This document shows positions 44,934 to 54,040 of a DNA stretch of 64,000 bases, piece after piece (positions within the stretch are counted from its first letter, which is position 1; every line of letters starts with the position of its first letter). The notes beneath the pieces were generated by a model. The model was not told where the DNA came from. It ran no database searches and saw nothing but the letters and a program-made list of their open reading frames with translations. The translations under genes and the position numbers were made by a program. Origin of the DNA: Halogranum amylolyticum (GTDB lineage Archaea; Halobacteriota; Halobacteria; Halobacteriales; Haloferacaceae); NCBI RefSeq assembly GCF_900110465.1, contig NZ_FODV01000003.1, forward strand, positions 62,001 to 126,000, written 5' to 3'.

Positions 44934-45341
44934 TCAGTCGGTGGGTCGGACGGTCACCTCGTTAGTCGCGACGTACCGTTCGACGCGATCGCCGAGCGAC
45001 CCTGCTCCGGGCCACGACACGGCGTCGCCGACGGCGAGACGGTCGGGGTCGCCGACGTAGACAGCGACCGCGTCGTCTCCGAGCGACTCGGCCGTCTCGT
45101 CCCACGGAACCGACACCCGGACGTAGAGCCCCCGGTCGACCCCTTCGTAGGCGTCGAGAGCCGAGACGTCGTCTGTCCGGAGGACGCGGCCGCCGACCGA
45201 CCCACCCGGTGCGAGCGTCGGATACCGGCCCTCCACCGGATGCAACCCCTCCAGTACTGCGGCCCCGACGAACGTGTACGAGTCGACGACCTGTGCGACC
45301 TGCGCTGGGTTTGTGAGCGTCCCGTAGACGAAGACATCCAT
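44934..45341 (-). CDS. Gamma-glutamylcyclotransferase-like protein
   Basis: The 135-residue protein has the GGCT fold signature: VYGTLTNPAQV at the start, the acidic FVGAAVLEGLHPVEGRYPTLAPG, and EGVDRGLYVRVSVPW. Members release 5-oxoproline from gamma-glutamyl peptides. The start at 45341 is chosen because the frame upstream, although open for about 370 further codons, is antisense to the MATE gene and has no known domain. Confidence 0.87.
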   Translation of the reverse strand: MDVFVYGTLTNPAQVAQVVDSYTFVGAAVLEGLHPVEGRYPTLAPGGSVGGRVLRTDDVSALDAYEGVDRGLYVRVSVPWDETAESLGDDAVAVYVGDPDRLAVGDAVSWPGAGSLGDRVERYVATNEVTVRPTD

Positions 45342-45497
45342 GGGACCGCTTCGGGACACACACAGTTCAACGTACGTCTCGTGGGAACTGCCTGAGAGGC
45401 TGCCGTTCCGTGTGTTACGACGACCGAGACGGGAGAGACCACCGGTCGATCGGGCGGATTCCGGTACGGTGAAAGCCGACGCCGCCGGAGAGACGCT

Positions 45498-46889
45498 GTG
45501 CGCGACGGACGACTCCTCGGCGTCTGGAAGCGAGTCTTCGGACTCGCGTGGCCGGTGATGGCCGAACAGACCTTCCGGACGCTGATGCGGACGACCGACA
45601 TCCTCGTCACGGCGACGATCTCGCCGGTGGCGGTCGCCGCGATCGGCCTCGCGGACCTCTACGCGCGGTTCCCGCTCTGGGTCGGTCTCGGCACCGGCGG
45701 CGGGGCCATCGCCCTCTCCAGTCAGGACACGGGCAGCGGTGCCGACGCCAACCGCGATCAGGCGGTCAGCATCGCCATCCTCCTCGGCGCGCTGCTCGGC
45801 GTCCCCTTCGTCGCCTTCGGCCTCCTGTTCGGCCGCGACGCCATCGCTCTGCTCGGCGCACCCACTGCCGTCGCCGACGTCGGCGGGCTCTATCTCGGAG
45901 TCGTCTTCGCGACGGCCCCGGCCAGACAGGTCGCGCTCGTCGCTGCCCGCTCGTTGCAGGGGACGGGCGACACCGAGACGCCGATGTACGTCAACGTCGT
46001 CGCCAACCTGCTCAACATCGTCGGTAGCGTCGTGCTCGGCCTCGGCCTGCTCGGGACGGCCGGAGTCGAACTGTTCGGCGTCGCCGTCACGGGCGTCGTC
46101 GGCGTCGGTGTCGCCACCGCCGTCGCGAACGTCGTCACGGCGCTCGCGCTCCTCGCGGCGCTCCGAAGCGAGTGGACCGACGCCTCGCTGGTCCGACCGA
46201 CCGATCCCGTCGTGGCCAAGCAACTCGTCCTCGTCAGCGCCCCCTCCGTCGCGGAGGGGCTCGCCTCGACGCTCGCGGAGTTCCCGCTCAACAGCATCCT
46301 GCTCGGCTTCGGCACCGAGGTGAACGCGGGGTTTCAGATCGGCCGACGCATCTACCAGCAGGTGACGGGACCGCTCTCGCGCGGCTACAACGTCGCCGCG
46401 AGCATCGTCGTCGGGCAGGCGCTCGGCGACGGCGACCCGGCGAGTGCACGACACGACGGGTGGGCGACCGTCGGCCTCGGGTTCGCGACCGTCGGCGTAG
46501 TCGGTCTGCTGCTCGTCGTCGTCGCCGAACCGTTCGTCCGGGCGTTCACCGACGACCCCGAGACGGCCCGCTACGCGGTCGACTTCGCCCGTCTCTACGG
46601 CGTGACGGCGACGTTCCTCGTCGCCTTCACAGTGCTGCAGGGTGCGCTCCGCGGTGCCAGCGAGACGCGACTCCCCTTCCTCGCGCGCACCACCGGCCTG
46701 TTCGGGTTCATGGTCGGATTCACCTACCTCGTCGGCGTCGTCCTCGACTACGGTGTCGTCGGCGCGTACGCCGGAATCGCTCTCTCGTACGTCTGGATGG
46801 CCGGCGTCGTCGTCGTGAGTTTCTGGCGGAGCGACTGGGCGACACGCGCGGCGTCGATGATGGCCGAGCGGGGGAGTGCGAGCGAGTGA
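45498..46889 (+). CDS. MATE family efflux transporter
   Basis: The 463-residue membrane protein has about twelve hydrophobic segments in two similar halves, the MATE arrangement, with PVMAEQTFRTLMRTTDILV in the first helix and PSVAEGLASTLAEFPLNSIL in the seventh. It exports cationic or organic compounds using sodium or proton gradients. The start codon is GTG. Confidence 0.92.
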   Translation: MRDGRLLGVWKRVFGLAWPVMAEQTFRTLMRTTDILVTATISPVAVAAIGLADLYARFPLWVGLGTGGGAIALSSQDTGSGADANRDQAVSIAILLGALLGVPFVAFGLLFGRDAIALLGAPTAVADVGGLYLGVVFATAPARQVALVAARSLQGTGDTETPMYVNVVANLLNIVGSVVLGLGLLGTAGVELFGVAVTGVVGVGVATAVANVVTALALLAALRSEWTDASLVRPTDPVVAKQLVLVSAPSVAEGLASTLAEFPLNSILLGFGTEVNAGFQIGRRIYQQVTGPLSRGYNVAASIVVGQALGDGDPASARHDGWATVGLGFATVGVVGLLLVVVAEPFVRAFTDDPETARYAVDFARLYGVTATFLVAFTVLQGALRGASETRLPFLARTTGLFGFMVGFTYLVGVVLDYGVVGAYAGIALSYVWMAGVVVVSFWRSDWATRAASMMAERGSASE

Positions 46890-46946
46890 CGGCGGCGACG
46901 CTATCCGAAGAGTAGTCGGGAGTCCGAAAAACGGGGGTGGGTGTCC

Positions 46947-47273
46947 TCAGTTCGACCAGAGGCGTCGCGTGAGGTAGCCGACGGCGACGCCGCCCGCGGC
47001 GGCACCCGCGGCGAACGACTTGATCATGAGGCTGCGGCGGCGTGCCTGGTACTCCTCGGGGAAGTACCGCGCCATCGAGTCGAGCATCACGTCGCCGAGG
47101 TGGTGGTACTCGTCGGACTCGCGGGCGGTCATCGCGGCGTCGCGCATCATCTCACTGACGCGACGCGCGTACCGCTCGCTGCCGGGGTATCGTTCGCGGA
47201 TTCGCTGTGCGGGGATCTCTTTCAGGGCGTTGACGTCGTCGCCACTCGGTCGTCGGAGGCCATACGGTGCCAT
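46947..47273 (-). CDS. Conserved haloarchaeal protein with C-terminal membrane segment
   Basis: The 108-residue protein starts MAPYGLRRPSGDDVNALKEI. It has a helical soluble part rich in Arg, Glu and Met, and a single hydrophobic helix near the C-terminus (FAAGAAAGGVAVGYL). The family is unknown to me. It is antiparallel to the MATE gene, and 98 bases from the citrate synthase stop. Confidence 0.72.
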   Translation of the reverse strand: MAPYGLRRPSGDDVNALKEIPAQRIRERYPGSERYARRVSEMMRDAAMTARESDEYHHLGDVMLDSMARYFPEEYQARRRSLMIKSFAAGAAAGGVAVGYLTRRLWSN

Positions 47274-47370
47274 ACTATACCATCGGTGGCTGTCAGCAAA
47301 AGGTTAGCGTCGGACTCGACGGGCGAGTCGCGGACCGATCGAGTCGAGCGACGAACGTCGGTCGAGAGAG

Positions 47371-48510
47371 TTACCGCTCGTCGAGGGGGACGAACGTCCG
47401 GTCCTCGGGGCCGACGTAGCGGGCGCGCGGACGGATGAGGCGGTTGTCCTCGTACTGTTCGAGGACGTGTGCGATCCAGCCGCCGACGCGCGACATCGCG
47501 AAGATGGGCGTGTAGATGTCGATGGGGATGCCCATCTGGTAGTACGTCGATGCGGAGTAGAAGTCGACGTTGGGCGCGAGCCCCTTCTCCTCCATGATGT
47601 ACTCCTCGACGGCGACGCTCATCTCGTACCACTTCATGTCGCCCGCGGCCTCGCCGAGCTCCTCGGACTTCTCGCCGAGGATCTTCGCCCGCGGATCTTT
47701 GACGTTGTAGACGCGGTGTCCGAACCCGGGGACACGACGTCCCTCGTCGAGAGCGTTGATGACCCACTCCGTGGGTTCCATGTCGGCCTCGTCGACCTCC
47801 TCGAGCATCTTCATCACGTTCTGGTTGGCCCCGCCGTGGAGCGACCCGGCGAGCGTGCCGACGGCGCTGGTGACGGCGCTGTGAAGATCCGACAGCGTCG
47901 ACGAGGTGACCATCGCCGAGAACGTCGAGGCGTTCAGTCCGTGGTCGGCGTGGAGGACGAGCGCCATGTCGAACGTCTCGGCGAGCACGTCGTCGGGTTC
48001 CTCGTCGTTGAGCATGTAGAGGAAGTTCGCGGCGTGGCTCAGGTCCTCGCGCGGCGCAACGGGGTCGTCACCTTGCCGGATGCGCTGGAAGGCGGCTAGC
48101 GCGGTCGGGATCTTCGCGGTGATGCGACAGCCCTTCCGGACGTTCGCCTCGTGGTCGGTGACGTCGTCGAAGCCGGCGTCCTCGTCGTACGCCGAGAGGT
48201 TCGAGACGACGGTCCGAAGCGCCGCCATCGGGTTCTCGTCGGCCTCGGCGAGTTCGCGGACCGTCTCGTGGACACCGTCTTCGAGTTCGCGCTCGGCGGC
48301 CATCCGCTCGCGGAACGACTCGAGTTGCTCCCGTGTCGGCAACTCTCCGTGCCAGAGGAGGTAGACGACCTCCTCGTAGCTCGCGTCACGCGCGAGATCC
48401 TCGATGGGGTAGCCTCGGTAGATGAGTCTGCCGGCGTCGCCATCGATGTAGCTGAGTTCGGATTCGGCGACGAGCACGCCTTCCAGCCCCCGCTTCAGAT
48501 CGTCTGACAT
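47371..48510 (-). CDS. citZ: Citrate synthase
   Basis: This enzyme joins oxaloacetate and acetyl-CoA at the entry to the citric acid cycle. The 379-residue protein has catalytic His225 (SLHGGANQ), His265 (GFGHRVY) and Asp316 (NVDFYSA), as expected for the archaeal/Gram-positive type. A 2-methylcitrate synthase is the other possibility; as the only copy here, the cycle enzyme is more likely. Confidence 0.95.
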   Translation of the reverse strand: MSDDLKRGLEGVLVAESELSYIDGDAGRLIYRGYPIEDLARDASYEEVVYLLWHGELPTREQLESFRERMAAERELEDGVHETVRELAEADENPMAALRTVVSNLSAYDEDAGFDDVTDHEANVRKGCRITAKIPTALAAFQRIRQGDDPVAPREDLSHAANFLYMLNDEEPDDVLAETFDMALVLHADHGLNASTFSAMVTSSTLSDLHSAVTSAVGTLAGSLHGGANQNVMKMLEEVDEADMEPTEWVINALDEGRRVPGFGHRVYNVKDPRAKILGEKSEELGEAAGDMKWYEMSVAVEEYIMEEKGLAPNVDFYSASTYYQMGIPIDIYTPIFAMSRVGGWIAHVLEQYEDNRLIRPRARYVGPEDRTFVPLDER

Positions 48511-48702
48511 ACCTCAATGGTTCCCGACCGTCTCAAAAAAGCGTTATCGTTTGCCCGTTTCGTGCCACCATGACTCATACGAGTCGACGGAGGGTTACGG
48601 CGACAGCGATCAACCCGTCGCCGTCTCGAGGTCCTCGGGCTACGTACGGCGAGACGGTGGAGGCGAGCAACCCTTTTCCGGTCAGGGGGTAAACGGCCGG
48701 GT

Positions 48703-49911
48703 ATGGACCCCGGGGACGTCGAGTACGAACCAGTCAGTGTGAAGGCAGTACTCGCAGAGATGAAAGACACCGCGGAACTGCTCATCGACCTCTCGTACTC
48801 GGCGGTACTCCACGGCAGCGACGACATCGCGGAGGAGGTGCTCGCGCTCGAAGAGCGGATGGACGTCCTCCAACTGCGGGCGCGGATGAGCCTGCTTATG
48901 GCCGCACGCACGCCGGACGACGCCGAGGCGCTCGCACCCGTGTTGGGCGTCGTCGGCGCGGCCGAGAAGATCTCCGACGCCGCCGGCGACATCGCGAAGA
49001 TCGTCCTCGAAGACATCGGCCTCCCCGACGCGATGCGCGCAGCGCTCCCCGAGGCGGTCGAGACGGTCGTCCGCAGCGTCGTCATCCCCGACTCCTCCTA
49101 CGTGGGCCGGACGCTCGCCGACATCAACATGGAGACCGAGACGGGGGTTCGCGTCATCGCCATCCGTCGACAGGGTGACTGGATCACCAACCCCGACCAC
49201 GAGACGACGCTCGAGGCCGAGGACGTGGTGCTGCTCCGCGGGCTGGACGACGGGCTCAGAACCGTCTCGCGGGAGCTGACGGGCGCACCGTACGAACCGC
49301 CGACGGTCCCCGAACCCACCATCGAAGATCTCGAACGCGCGGTCGACTCCATCGTCCTGATGAAGAACATGAGCGAACTCGCCGTCGACCTCGCCTACGG
49401 GTCGGTGCTGTTCGACAGCGAGGGCGTCGCGGAGGAGGTGTCGGAGCTCGAAGCCGAGGTCGACGCCCTCGAGTCGCGGTTCGAGGCGTGGACGCTCCGG
49501 GCGGCGAGTCGCGTCGACGACCCCATCTCGCTGCGCGGGCTGATGCATCTCGCGGGCGCGACGGAAGTGATCAGCGACGCCGCCCTCGAGATCAGCGAGG
49601 GGGTCCTTCGGGGGCTCGACACCCACCCCGTCGTCGCCGCCGCCGTCGAGGAGTCCGACGAGATCATCGTCCGGTTCACCGTCGGTCGGGGGAGCCACCT
49701 CGCGAACGCGACGCTGGGCGACAAGATGGTTCGGACGGAGACGGGGATGCGCGTCATCGCCGTCCGCCGACCGGACGGCGGCGAGTGGGTCGTCTCGCCC
49801 GGCCCGACGACGAAGCTCACGCCGGACGACGTCATCATCGCGAAGGGGACGCGCGCGGCCGCCGAGCAGCTGAGCGAACTCGCGGGCGACCCACAGAAGT
49901 TCGACGACTGA
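48703..49911 (+). CDS. Protein with PhoU-like helices and two TrkA-C domains
   Basis: The 402-residue protein is built as a repeat: a helical PhoU-like stretch (about 10-120 and 210-310), each followed by a TrkA-C/RCK_C beta domain (about 125-200 and 320-395), with ETGVRVIAIRR and ETGMRVIAVRR as matching strands. RCK_C domains bind ligands that gate potassium transport. There is no membrane segment, so it likely acts as a cytoplasmic regulator of a separate channel or carrier. Confidence 0.88.
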   Translation: MDPGDVEYEPVSVKAVLAEMKDTAELLIDLSYSAVLHGSDDIAEEVLALEERMDVLQLRARMSLLMAARTPDDAEALAPVLGVVGAAEKISDAAGDIAKIVLEDIGLPDAMRAALPEAVETVVRSVVIPDSSYVGRTLADINMETETGVRVIAIRRQGDWITNPDHETTLEAEDVVLLRGLDDGLRTVSRELTGAPYEPPTVPEPTIEDLERAVDSIVLMKNMSELAVDLAYGSVLFDSEGVAEEVSELEAEVDALESRFEAWTLRAASRVDDPISLRGLMHLAGATEVISDAALEISEGVLRGLDTHPVVAAAVEESDEIIVRFTVGRGSHLANATLGDKMVRTETGMRVIAVRRPDGGEWVVSPGPTTKLTPDDVIIAKGTRAAAEQLSELAGDPQKFDD

Positions 49912-50202
49912 CTACAGTTCTCGCGCCAGTCTGTACGCCGAGACGAGTGTCAAGAGCGCCGTGACGAGCATCGCACTCGTCGTCGCGAGCACGAAGGCGA
50001 GAAAGAGGAACCACCCCTCCGGACCGAGAAACGGATACTCGCGCGTGCCGAGGACGGGTCCGAGGAGTTCGAACACGCGGACGAGGTAGACGGAGACAGC
50101 CAACAGTAGCCCCACGGCGACGCCAGTTTTGGCGTTGCGGGGGACGTTCAGTGCCTGCACGAGTCCGCCCGAAGGCGGCCGTTCGGGGACGTCGTCGCTC
50201 AC
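49912..50202 (-). CDS. Small two-segment membrane protein
   Basis: The 96-residue protein starts at a GTG (GTGAGCGACGAC). It has hydrophobic helices at about residues 25-46 and 60-90, with a basic linker. Its stop codon abuts the convergent TrkA-C gene. The function is unknown. Confidence 0.68.
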   Translation of the reverse strand: MSDDVPERPPSGGLVQALNVPRNAKTGVAVGLLLAVSVYLVRVFELLGPVLGTREYPFLGPEGWFLFLAFVLATTSAMLVTALLTLVSAYRLAREL

Positions 50203-50262
50203 GCGTCTACGTGAGGAGTGTGGGGACAAAGCCTCGTCGTCTCTCTTCGTTTCTTAGGCCAC

Positions 50263-51582
50263 TCACGCGTACGCCTCGAACTCCTCGCCGAAGACGAGGA
50301 AGTACGCCGTCCCGACCACGCCTACGGCGGTCGCCACCCCGAACGCGACCGTCGGCGACGACGAGTAGAGCCACCCGCCGAGGGCGGCGCTGGGGATGAC
50401 GACGACGTTCCGCAGGAGGTAGTACGTCCCGACGACGCGACCGCCGGCGTTCTCCTCGGCGGGGCCGACGATGAGCGCCTTGTGCGCCGGCAGCCCGGCG
50501 AACCGCAGGCCGGAGAACGCAAACAGGAGTGCCAACACGAGGGCGTTCGGCGGCGCGGAGATGAGAAGCAGCGGGAAGACCGCATAGACCGCAAAGCCGA
50601 GCGCGACGACCGGTTTGAGACCGACACGACGCGCCAGCGCCGCGACGGGAGCCATCACGACCAGTGCGACGGCCATCTCGATCGCCAAGAGCACTCCGAA
50701 GTAGGCGTCGGGGTTGACGCGACCGACCACGGGGAGCGTCGCGCCGACCGCCAGAAACTCGACGACGACGATGACGAAGAAGGCGTACACCATCCCGTTG
50801 GCGAACCGGACGAGCGTGTCGCCGACGAGCAGCGGGCGCAACGGGTCGGGCATCTGGCGGACGTCGTCGACGACGGCGCGCAACCCCGCGAAGGACTTGC
50901 CGAGCGAGTCCTCGGCGGCGTCGTAGAGCCAGTGCTGGAGGACGGTCGCGACCAGACCGAACCCGGCGGCGAGGAGGAGCACGTACCGGAACCCGATCTG
51001 GAACTCGTAGACCGCGAGCAGTCCCGCGGCCAGGAGCGGCCCGACGAGGAACGCCGTCCGGCGGAACGTCTCGGTGCTGGCGAACCCGCTTGCGAGGCGT
51101 TCGGGCGGGACACTCTGCTTGACGATGGCGAACGTCGCCCCGAGCCCGAACGACTTCCACGCCTGCGACAGCAGGAGGCCGAAGAAGATGCCGACCGGCA
51201 GGGTGACCGCCTCGATCGCCAGCGGACCGACCTGGACGCCCGGGAGCGTCAGAAAGCCGAAGGCGGGTGCGAACAGCCAGACAACGAACCCGACCGTCGA
51301 TGCCAACCCGAACAGCGTCAGCGCCGTCCGCGACCCGATGCGGTCCGACAGCGCGCCGCCGGGGTAGGGGTAGACGGCGCTGACGAGGTTGCCGAAACTC
51401 CCGTACAGACCGATGGCGACGCTCCCTGCGCCGAGAACGCTCATGTACCGCGGCATGTACCGCCCGGTCATCTGGAAGCCGAGGCTGAACGCGAACATCG
51501 CCACGGAGAGCACGAGCACGTCGCCCTGAAGCGCGAAGAACTGTCTGAACGTGGTGAACGCGCCGACGTCCTCGTCGTCCAT
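50263..51582 (-). CDS. Major facilitator superfamily transporter
   Basis: The 439-residue protein has about twelve membrane helices and the MFS loop between helices 2 and 3 (GALSDRIGSRTAL). It is an exporter or importer of unknown substrate. The N-terminus DVGAFTTFRQFFALQGDV is typical of a haloarchaeal subgroup. No regulator is adjacent. Confidence 0.9.
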   Translation of the reverse strand: MDDEDVGAFTTFRQFFALQGDVLVLSVAMFAFSLGFQMTGRYMPRYMSVLGAGSVAIGLYGSFGNLVSAVYPYPGGALSDRIGSRTALTLFGLASTVGFVVWLFAPAFGFLTLPGVQVGPLAIEAVTLPVGIFFGLLLSQAWKSFGLGATFAIVKQSVPPERLASGFASTETFRRTAFLVGPLLAAGLLAVYEFQIGFRYVLLLAAGFGLVATVLQHWLYDAAEDSLGKSFAGLRAVVDDVRQMPDPLRPLLVGDTLVRFANGMVYAFFVIVVVEFLAVGATLPVVGRVNPDAYFGVLLAIEMAVALVVMAPVAALARRVGLKPVVALGFAVYAVFPLLLISAPPNALVLALLFAFSGLRFAGLPAHKALIVGPAEENAGGRVVGTYYLLRNVVVIPSAALGGWLYSSSPTVAFGVATAVGVVGTAYFLVFGEEFEAYA

Positions 51583-51720
51583 ACTGGTCCGTCGAAGGGA
51601 GTCGACAAAATTACTCTGGAGGGAGCGGGCCGAAACTGCACTACAGTGTCCACCAGAGCAGTATTGTGAGCTTACTCGGTGACAGGTCAGGAAAAATCCA
51701 TGATTGAGTTGCCAAATTTC

Positions 51721-51764
51721 ATTAATTAATTTCTTTTTGCATCCGTGGAATTAATTGGGTGTAG
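51721..51764 (+). promoter_or_regulatory. AT-rich promoter with repeated AATTAATT for the peptide gene
   Basis: The 8-base palindrome aattaatt occurs at 51724-51731 and again at 51749-51756, 25 bases apart. The first fits a TATA box giving a start near 51754; the second would then lie on the transcription start and could be an operator. A weak GGTG sits before the ATG at 51765. Confidence 0.6.
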
Positions 51765-51896
51765 ATGAACGAAACGATGGCAGCCTACCTGAAGCAGCAC
51801 CCACGAATGACCGGCGTCCTGTTCACGATGCTCCTGCTGTTGTCGCAGGCGGGGACGGCGTTGGCGAATAACTCAGGTGCAATCAACGGCCCTTAA
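51765..51896 (+). CDS. 43-residue secreted-type peptide (DUF7503-like)
   Basis: The product begins MNETMAAYLKQHPRMTG, with Lys, His and Arg before a hydrophobic stretch (VLFTMLLLLSQAGTALA). It ends NNSGAINGP. The first part is a signal peptide or membrane anchor, and Ala-Leu-Ala before Asn is a good signal-peptidase cut, which would free a nine-residue peptide. It resembles short haloarchaeal peptides I recall as DUF7503. The last four bases (TTAA) are shared with the stop region of the convergent CHAT gene. The function is unknown; it could be a signal, a toxin or the CHAT substrate. Confidence 0.82.
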   Translation: MNETMAAYLKQHPRMTGVLFTMLLLLSQAGTALANNSGAINGP

Positions 51897-54013
51897 CCAA
51901 AGCGATCCGGATCTAGCTCGTCACTCCATTGCAAACAGTCGCCGATAATAACCGGTATCACCTCTAATTCGAGGAACGAGAATAATTCATCTACAGAGAC
52001 ACAGAACGTGTCTATTGTGTCTGCCGCTAAGTAGTAGACAGATTCTTCATTTATATATGGAATTATAATCGATCCAACTCCGTAGATAGGAGAAGGATAG
52101 TAGTCAAGCTCTATTTCAATTTGACCAGAGGTAGCAGTATCCGAGATACGGCCCAACATAGGCGTTCCACTCTCCGCCTGACACAGCGTCATGCCTCCAT
52201 CACCCATCGCGATGTACCGATAGCCGACGACCAAGTCGTCCTGCGCGATCGACAGCGCCGATCGGAGCGTGAACCCGCAGTTGAGCAGTCGCGCCAGCGT
52301 CCGGCCGAACTCGGTGGCGGCGCGGTTGGGCACCTCCGAGAGCGTGACGACGCCGCCGTAGCTCCCGCGGTCGATGAGCGCCTCGCCCTGCTCGTAGGAA
52401 CTGCAGGCGTTCAGCAGGAACGACTCGACGGCCACCTCGCCGTCGAGCGTCGTCACGTCGAGGAAGCCGTCGGCACACTGGAGGCCTCGCTCGTCGACGT
52501 GGCCGATGTAGTGCAGGAAGTTCGTCGGCGACCGCAACACCTCCACGAGTCGGTCCCGCGTGAGGTCGTAGTGGACCTCGACGTCGAACTGCAGCAGGTC
52601 GCGGAGACCGTAGAGGTCGGCGACGACGTCCTCCTCGCGCATCTCGTCGTCGTTGCAGACGACGGTGATCTCGATGCTGGTGCGCTCGACCGCGTCGCGG
52701 TCGAGTCGCCGCCGGTAGGCGGTCGGCGTCGCCTTGCTCGCGCCGAGCGGGTAGCCGTCGCCGACCCACGCGTGTTCGACGGTGTCGACCGGATCCGGTT
52801 CGACGATCTCCGTCGACGACGACGACCCGCGAGGCTCCCCCGACGCGCCGTCGACGGCCGTCCCGCCGCGGACGAACTCGCCTGCGGGCAGCGGGTCGCT
52901 GCGGAAGAAGTCCGAGACTGCGTCGCGTTCGGCGCTGACCGTCTCGGCGCACGTCGCCGTCGGACACCGCACGAGCGAGAGGTCGTTCGCGACGAACGGC
53001 AACATCTCGACGTTGCTCGCTCGCGGCTGGATGTCGGTCGTCAGCGTCCACGTCGGCAGGTACGGCTCGAGATCGTCGAAGGGGACGTCGAGATAGGCGC
53101 CGACCTGCTCGTCGAGCGGGAGGTCGTAGAGCGCGGGGAAGTCGAGCGCGAGCGCCGACTCGACGGTGCGTCGTTCGTGGAGGTCGACGGGGTAGTAGCC
53201 CTCGGTACGCGTCAGGCAGTCGAGGAAGAACACCCGTCGGAGCGTCCGTGCGACGCCGGTCTCGAGACAGCCCTCGACCGTCAGCGAGTGCGACCAGCCG
53301 TCGCCAGCGAGGCGAGGGTCACAGCCGGAGACGACGTCCGCGCCGAGGTAGTAGGCGAGCGGGGCCGCCGCGAACACCGCCGGCAGTTCCGGCGGGAGGA
53401 CGAGCGTCAACCCGGTGTCGGGCGGGTCGACGGTTGCAGGGACGTCGAACTCCTCGCCCAGTTCGAGGAACGGGGGGTGACCCCGAAGCGTCGGGAACGA
53501 CCGTTCGGGCGAGTGCGTCTGGAGCGACGACCCTAACGTGGCGATCGCCCGCATCATCGCCTCGGGCTCCCCCGTCGTCGTCACCGTCCCCGCCGGACGC
53601 TCGTGGAACGACCGCGCACCGATCGCCACGTCGGTAGCGGAGCCGAACGAGAGGCGCGTCTCGCCGGCGCCGTACGAGACGGTGAGCGGCGACTCGACGG
53701 CGACGTACAGTTTCATCGGAGCGGTCGTCACCTCGAGGTCGTACCGGTCGTGGGGCAGCGACAGGCCGTCGCGGTTCGACGACTGGGCGACGGTCCGTCC
53801 GTCGGGGCCGCGGACGACCATCCCGGTGAGTTTCGGGAGTCGGAGCGTCGCCGTCTCGACGGCGACCGCTCCGTCGACGGGGAACCGAAACCGACCCGGC
53901 GGAGCCTCTCGGGGCGAGACTGGGGCGGGCGTACGGAGTTCGAACTGGCTGTGTTCGATGTCGTCGACGACGCGGAACGTCGTCGGTCCGGTCGACTCGA
54001 ACCGGAGCGTCAC
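51893..54013 (-). CDS. CHAT-domain (caspase-like) protein
   Basis: This 706-residue protein has a C-terminal CHAT cysteine-protease-like domain. The catalytic His is H505 in LHYIGHVDE and the Cys is C537 in LLNACSSYEQG, in the usual order and spacing. A supporting VVTLSEVPNRAATEF follows at 555-569. Residues 1 to about 430 are beta-rich, without recognised repeats. No TPR repeats are seen. From residue about 607 on, the tail is AT-rich and Ile/Tyr-rich (51896-52200), unlike the rest. The start is GTG at 54013, with a hairpin in the leader. Known CHAT proteins act in cell death, separase-like or CRISPR-linked cleavage; the role here is unknown, but the overlapping peptide gene suggests a link. 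Confidence 0.88.
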   Translation of the reverse strand: MTLRFESTGPTTFRVVDDIEHSQFELRTPAPVSPREAPPGRFRFPVDGAVAVETATLRLPKLTGMVVRGPDGRTVAQSSNRDGLSLPHDRYDLEVTTAPMKLYVAVESPLTVSYGAGETRLSFGSATDVAIGARSFHERPAGTVTTTGEPEAMMRAIATLGSSLQTHSPERSFPTLRGHPPFLELGEEFDVPATVDPPDTGLTLVLPPELPAVFAAAPLAYYLGADVVSGCDPRLAGDGWSHSLTVEGCLETGVARTLRRVFFLDCLTRTEGYYPVDLHERRTVESALALDFPALYDLPLDEQVGAYLDVPFDDLEPYLPTWTLTTDIQPRASNVEMLPFVANDLSLVRCPTATCAETVSAERDAVSDFFRSDPLPAGEFVRGGTAVDGASGEPRGSSSSTEIVEPDPVDTVEHAWVGDGYPLGASKATPTAYRRRLDRDAVERTSIEITVVCNDDEMREEDVVADLYGLRDLLQFDVEVHYDLTRDRLVEVLRSPTNFLHYIGHVDERGLQCADGFLDVTTLDGEVAVESFLLNACSSYEQGEALIDRGSYGGVVTLSEVPNRAATEFGRTLARLLNCGFTLRSALSIAQDDLVVGYRYIAMGDGGMTLCQAESGTPMLGRISDTATSGQIEIELDYYPSPIYGVGSIIIPYINEESVYYLAADTIDTFCVSVDELFSFLELEVIPVIIGDCLQWSDELDPDRFG

Positions 54014-54040
54014 GACGGACGCCTCCCGACAGACACCGGT

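Noticed and set aside
45342..46454. A long N-terminal extension of the cyclotransferase-like gene
   Set aside because: The extension is antisense to the MATE gene and of biased composition; the GGCT domain starts at the ATG at 45341.
50218..51669. A 483-codon frame antisense to the MFS transporter
   Set aside because: Its composition is Arg/Glu/Gln/Asp-rich with no hydrophobic core, while the opposite strand encodes twelve membrane helices.
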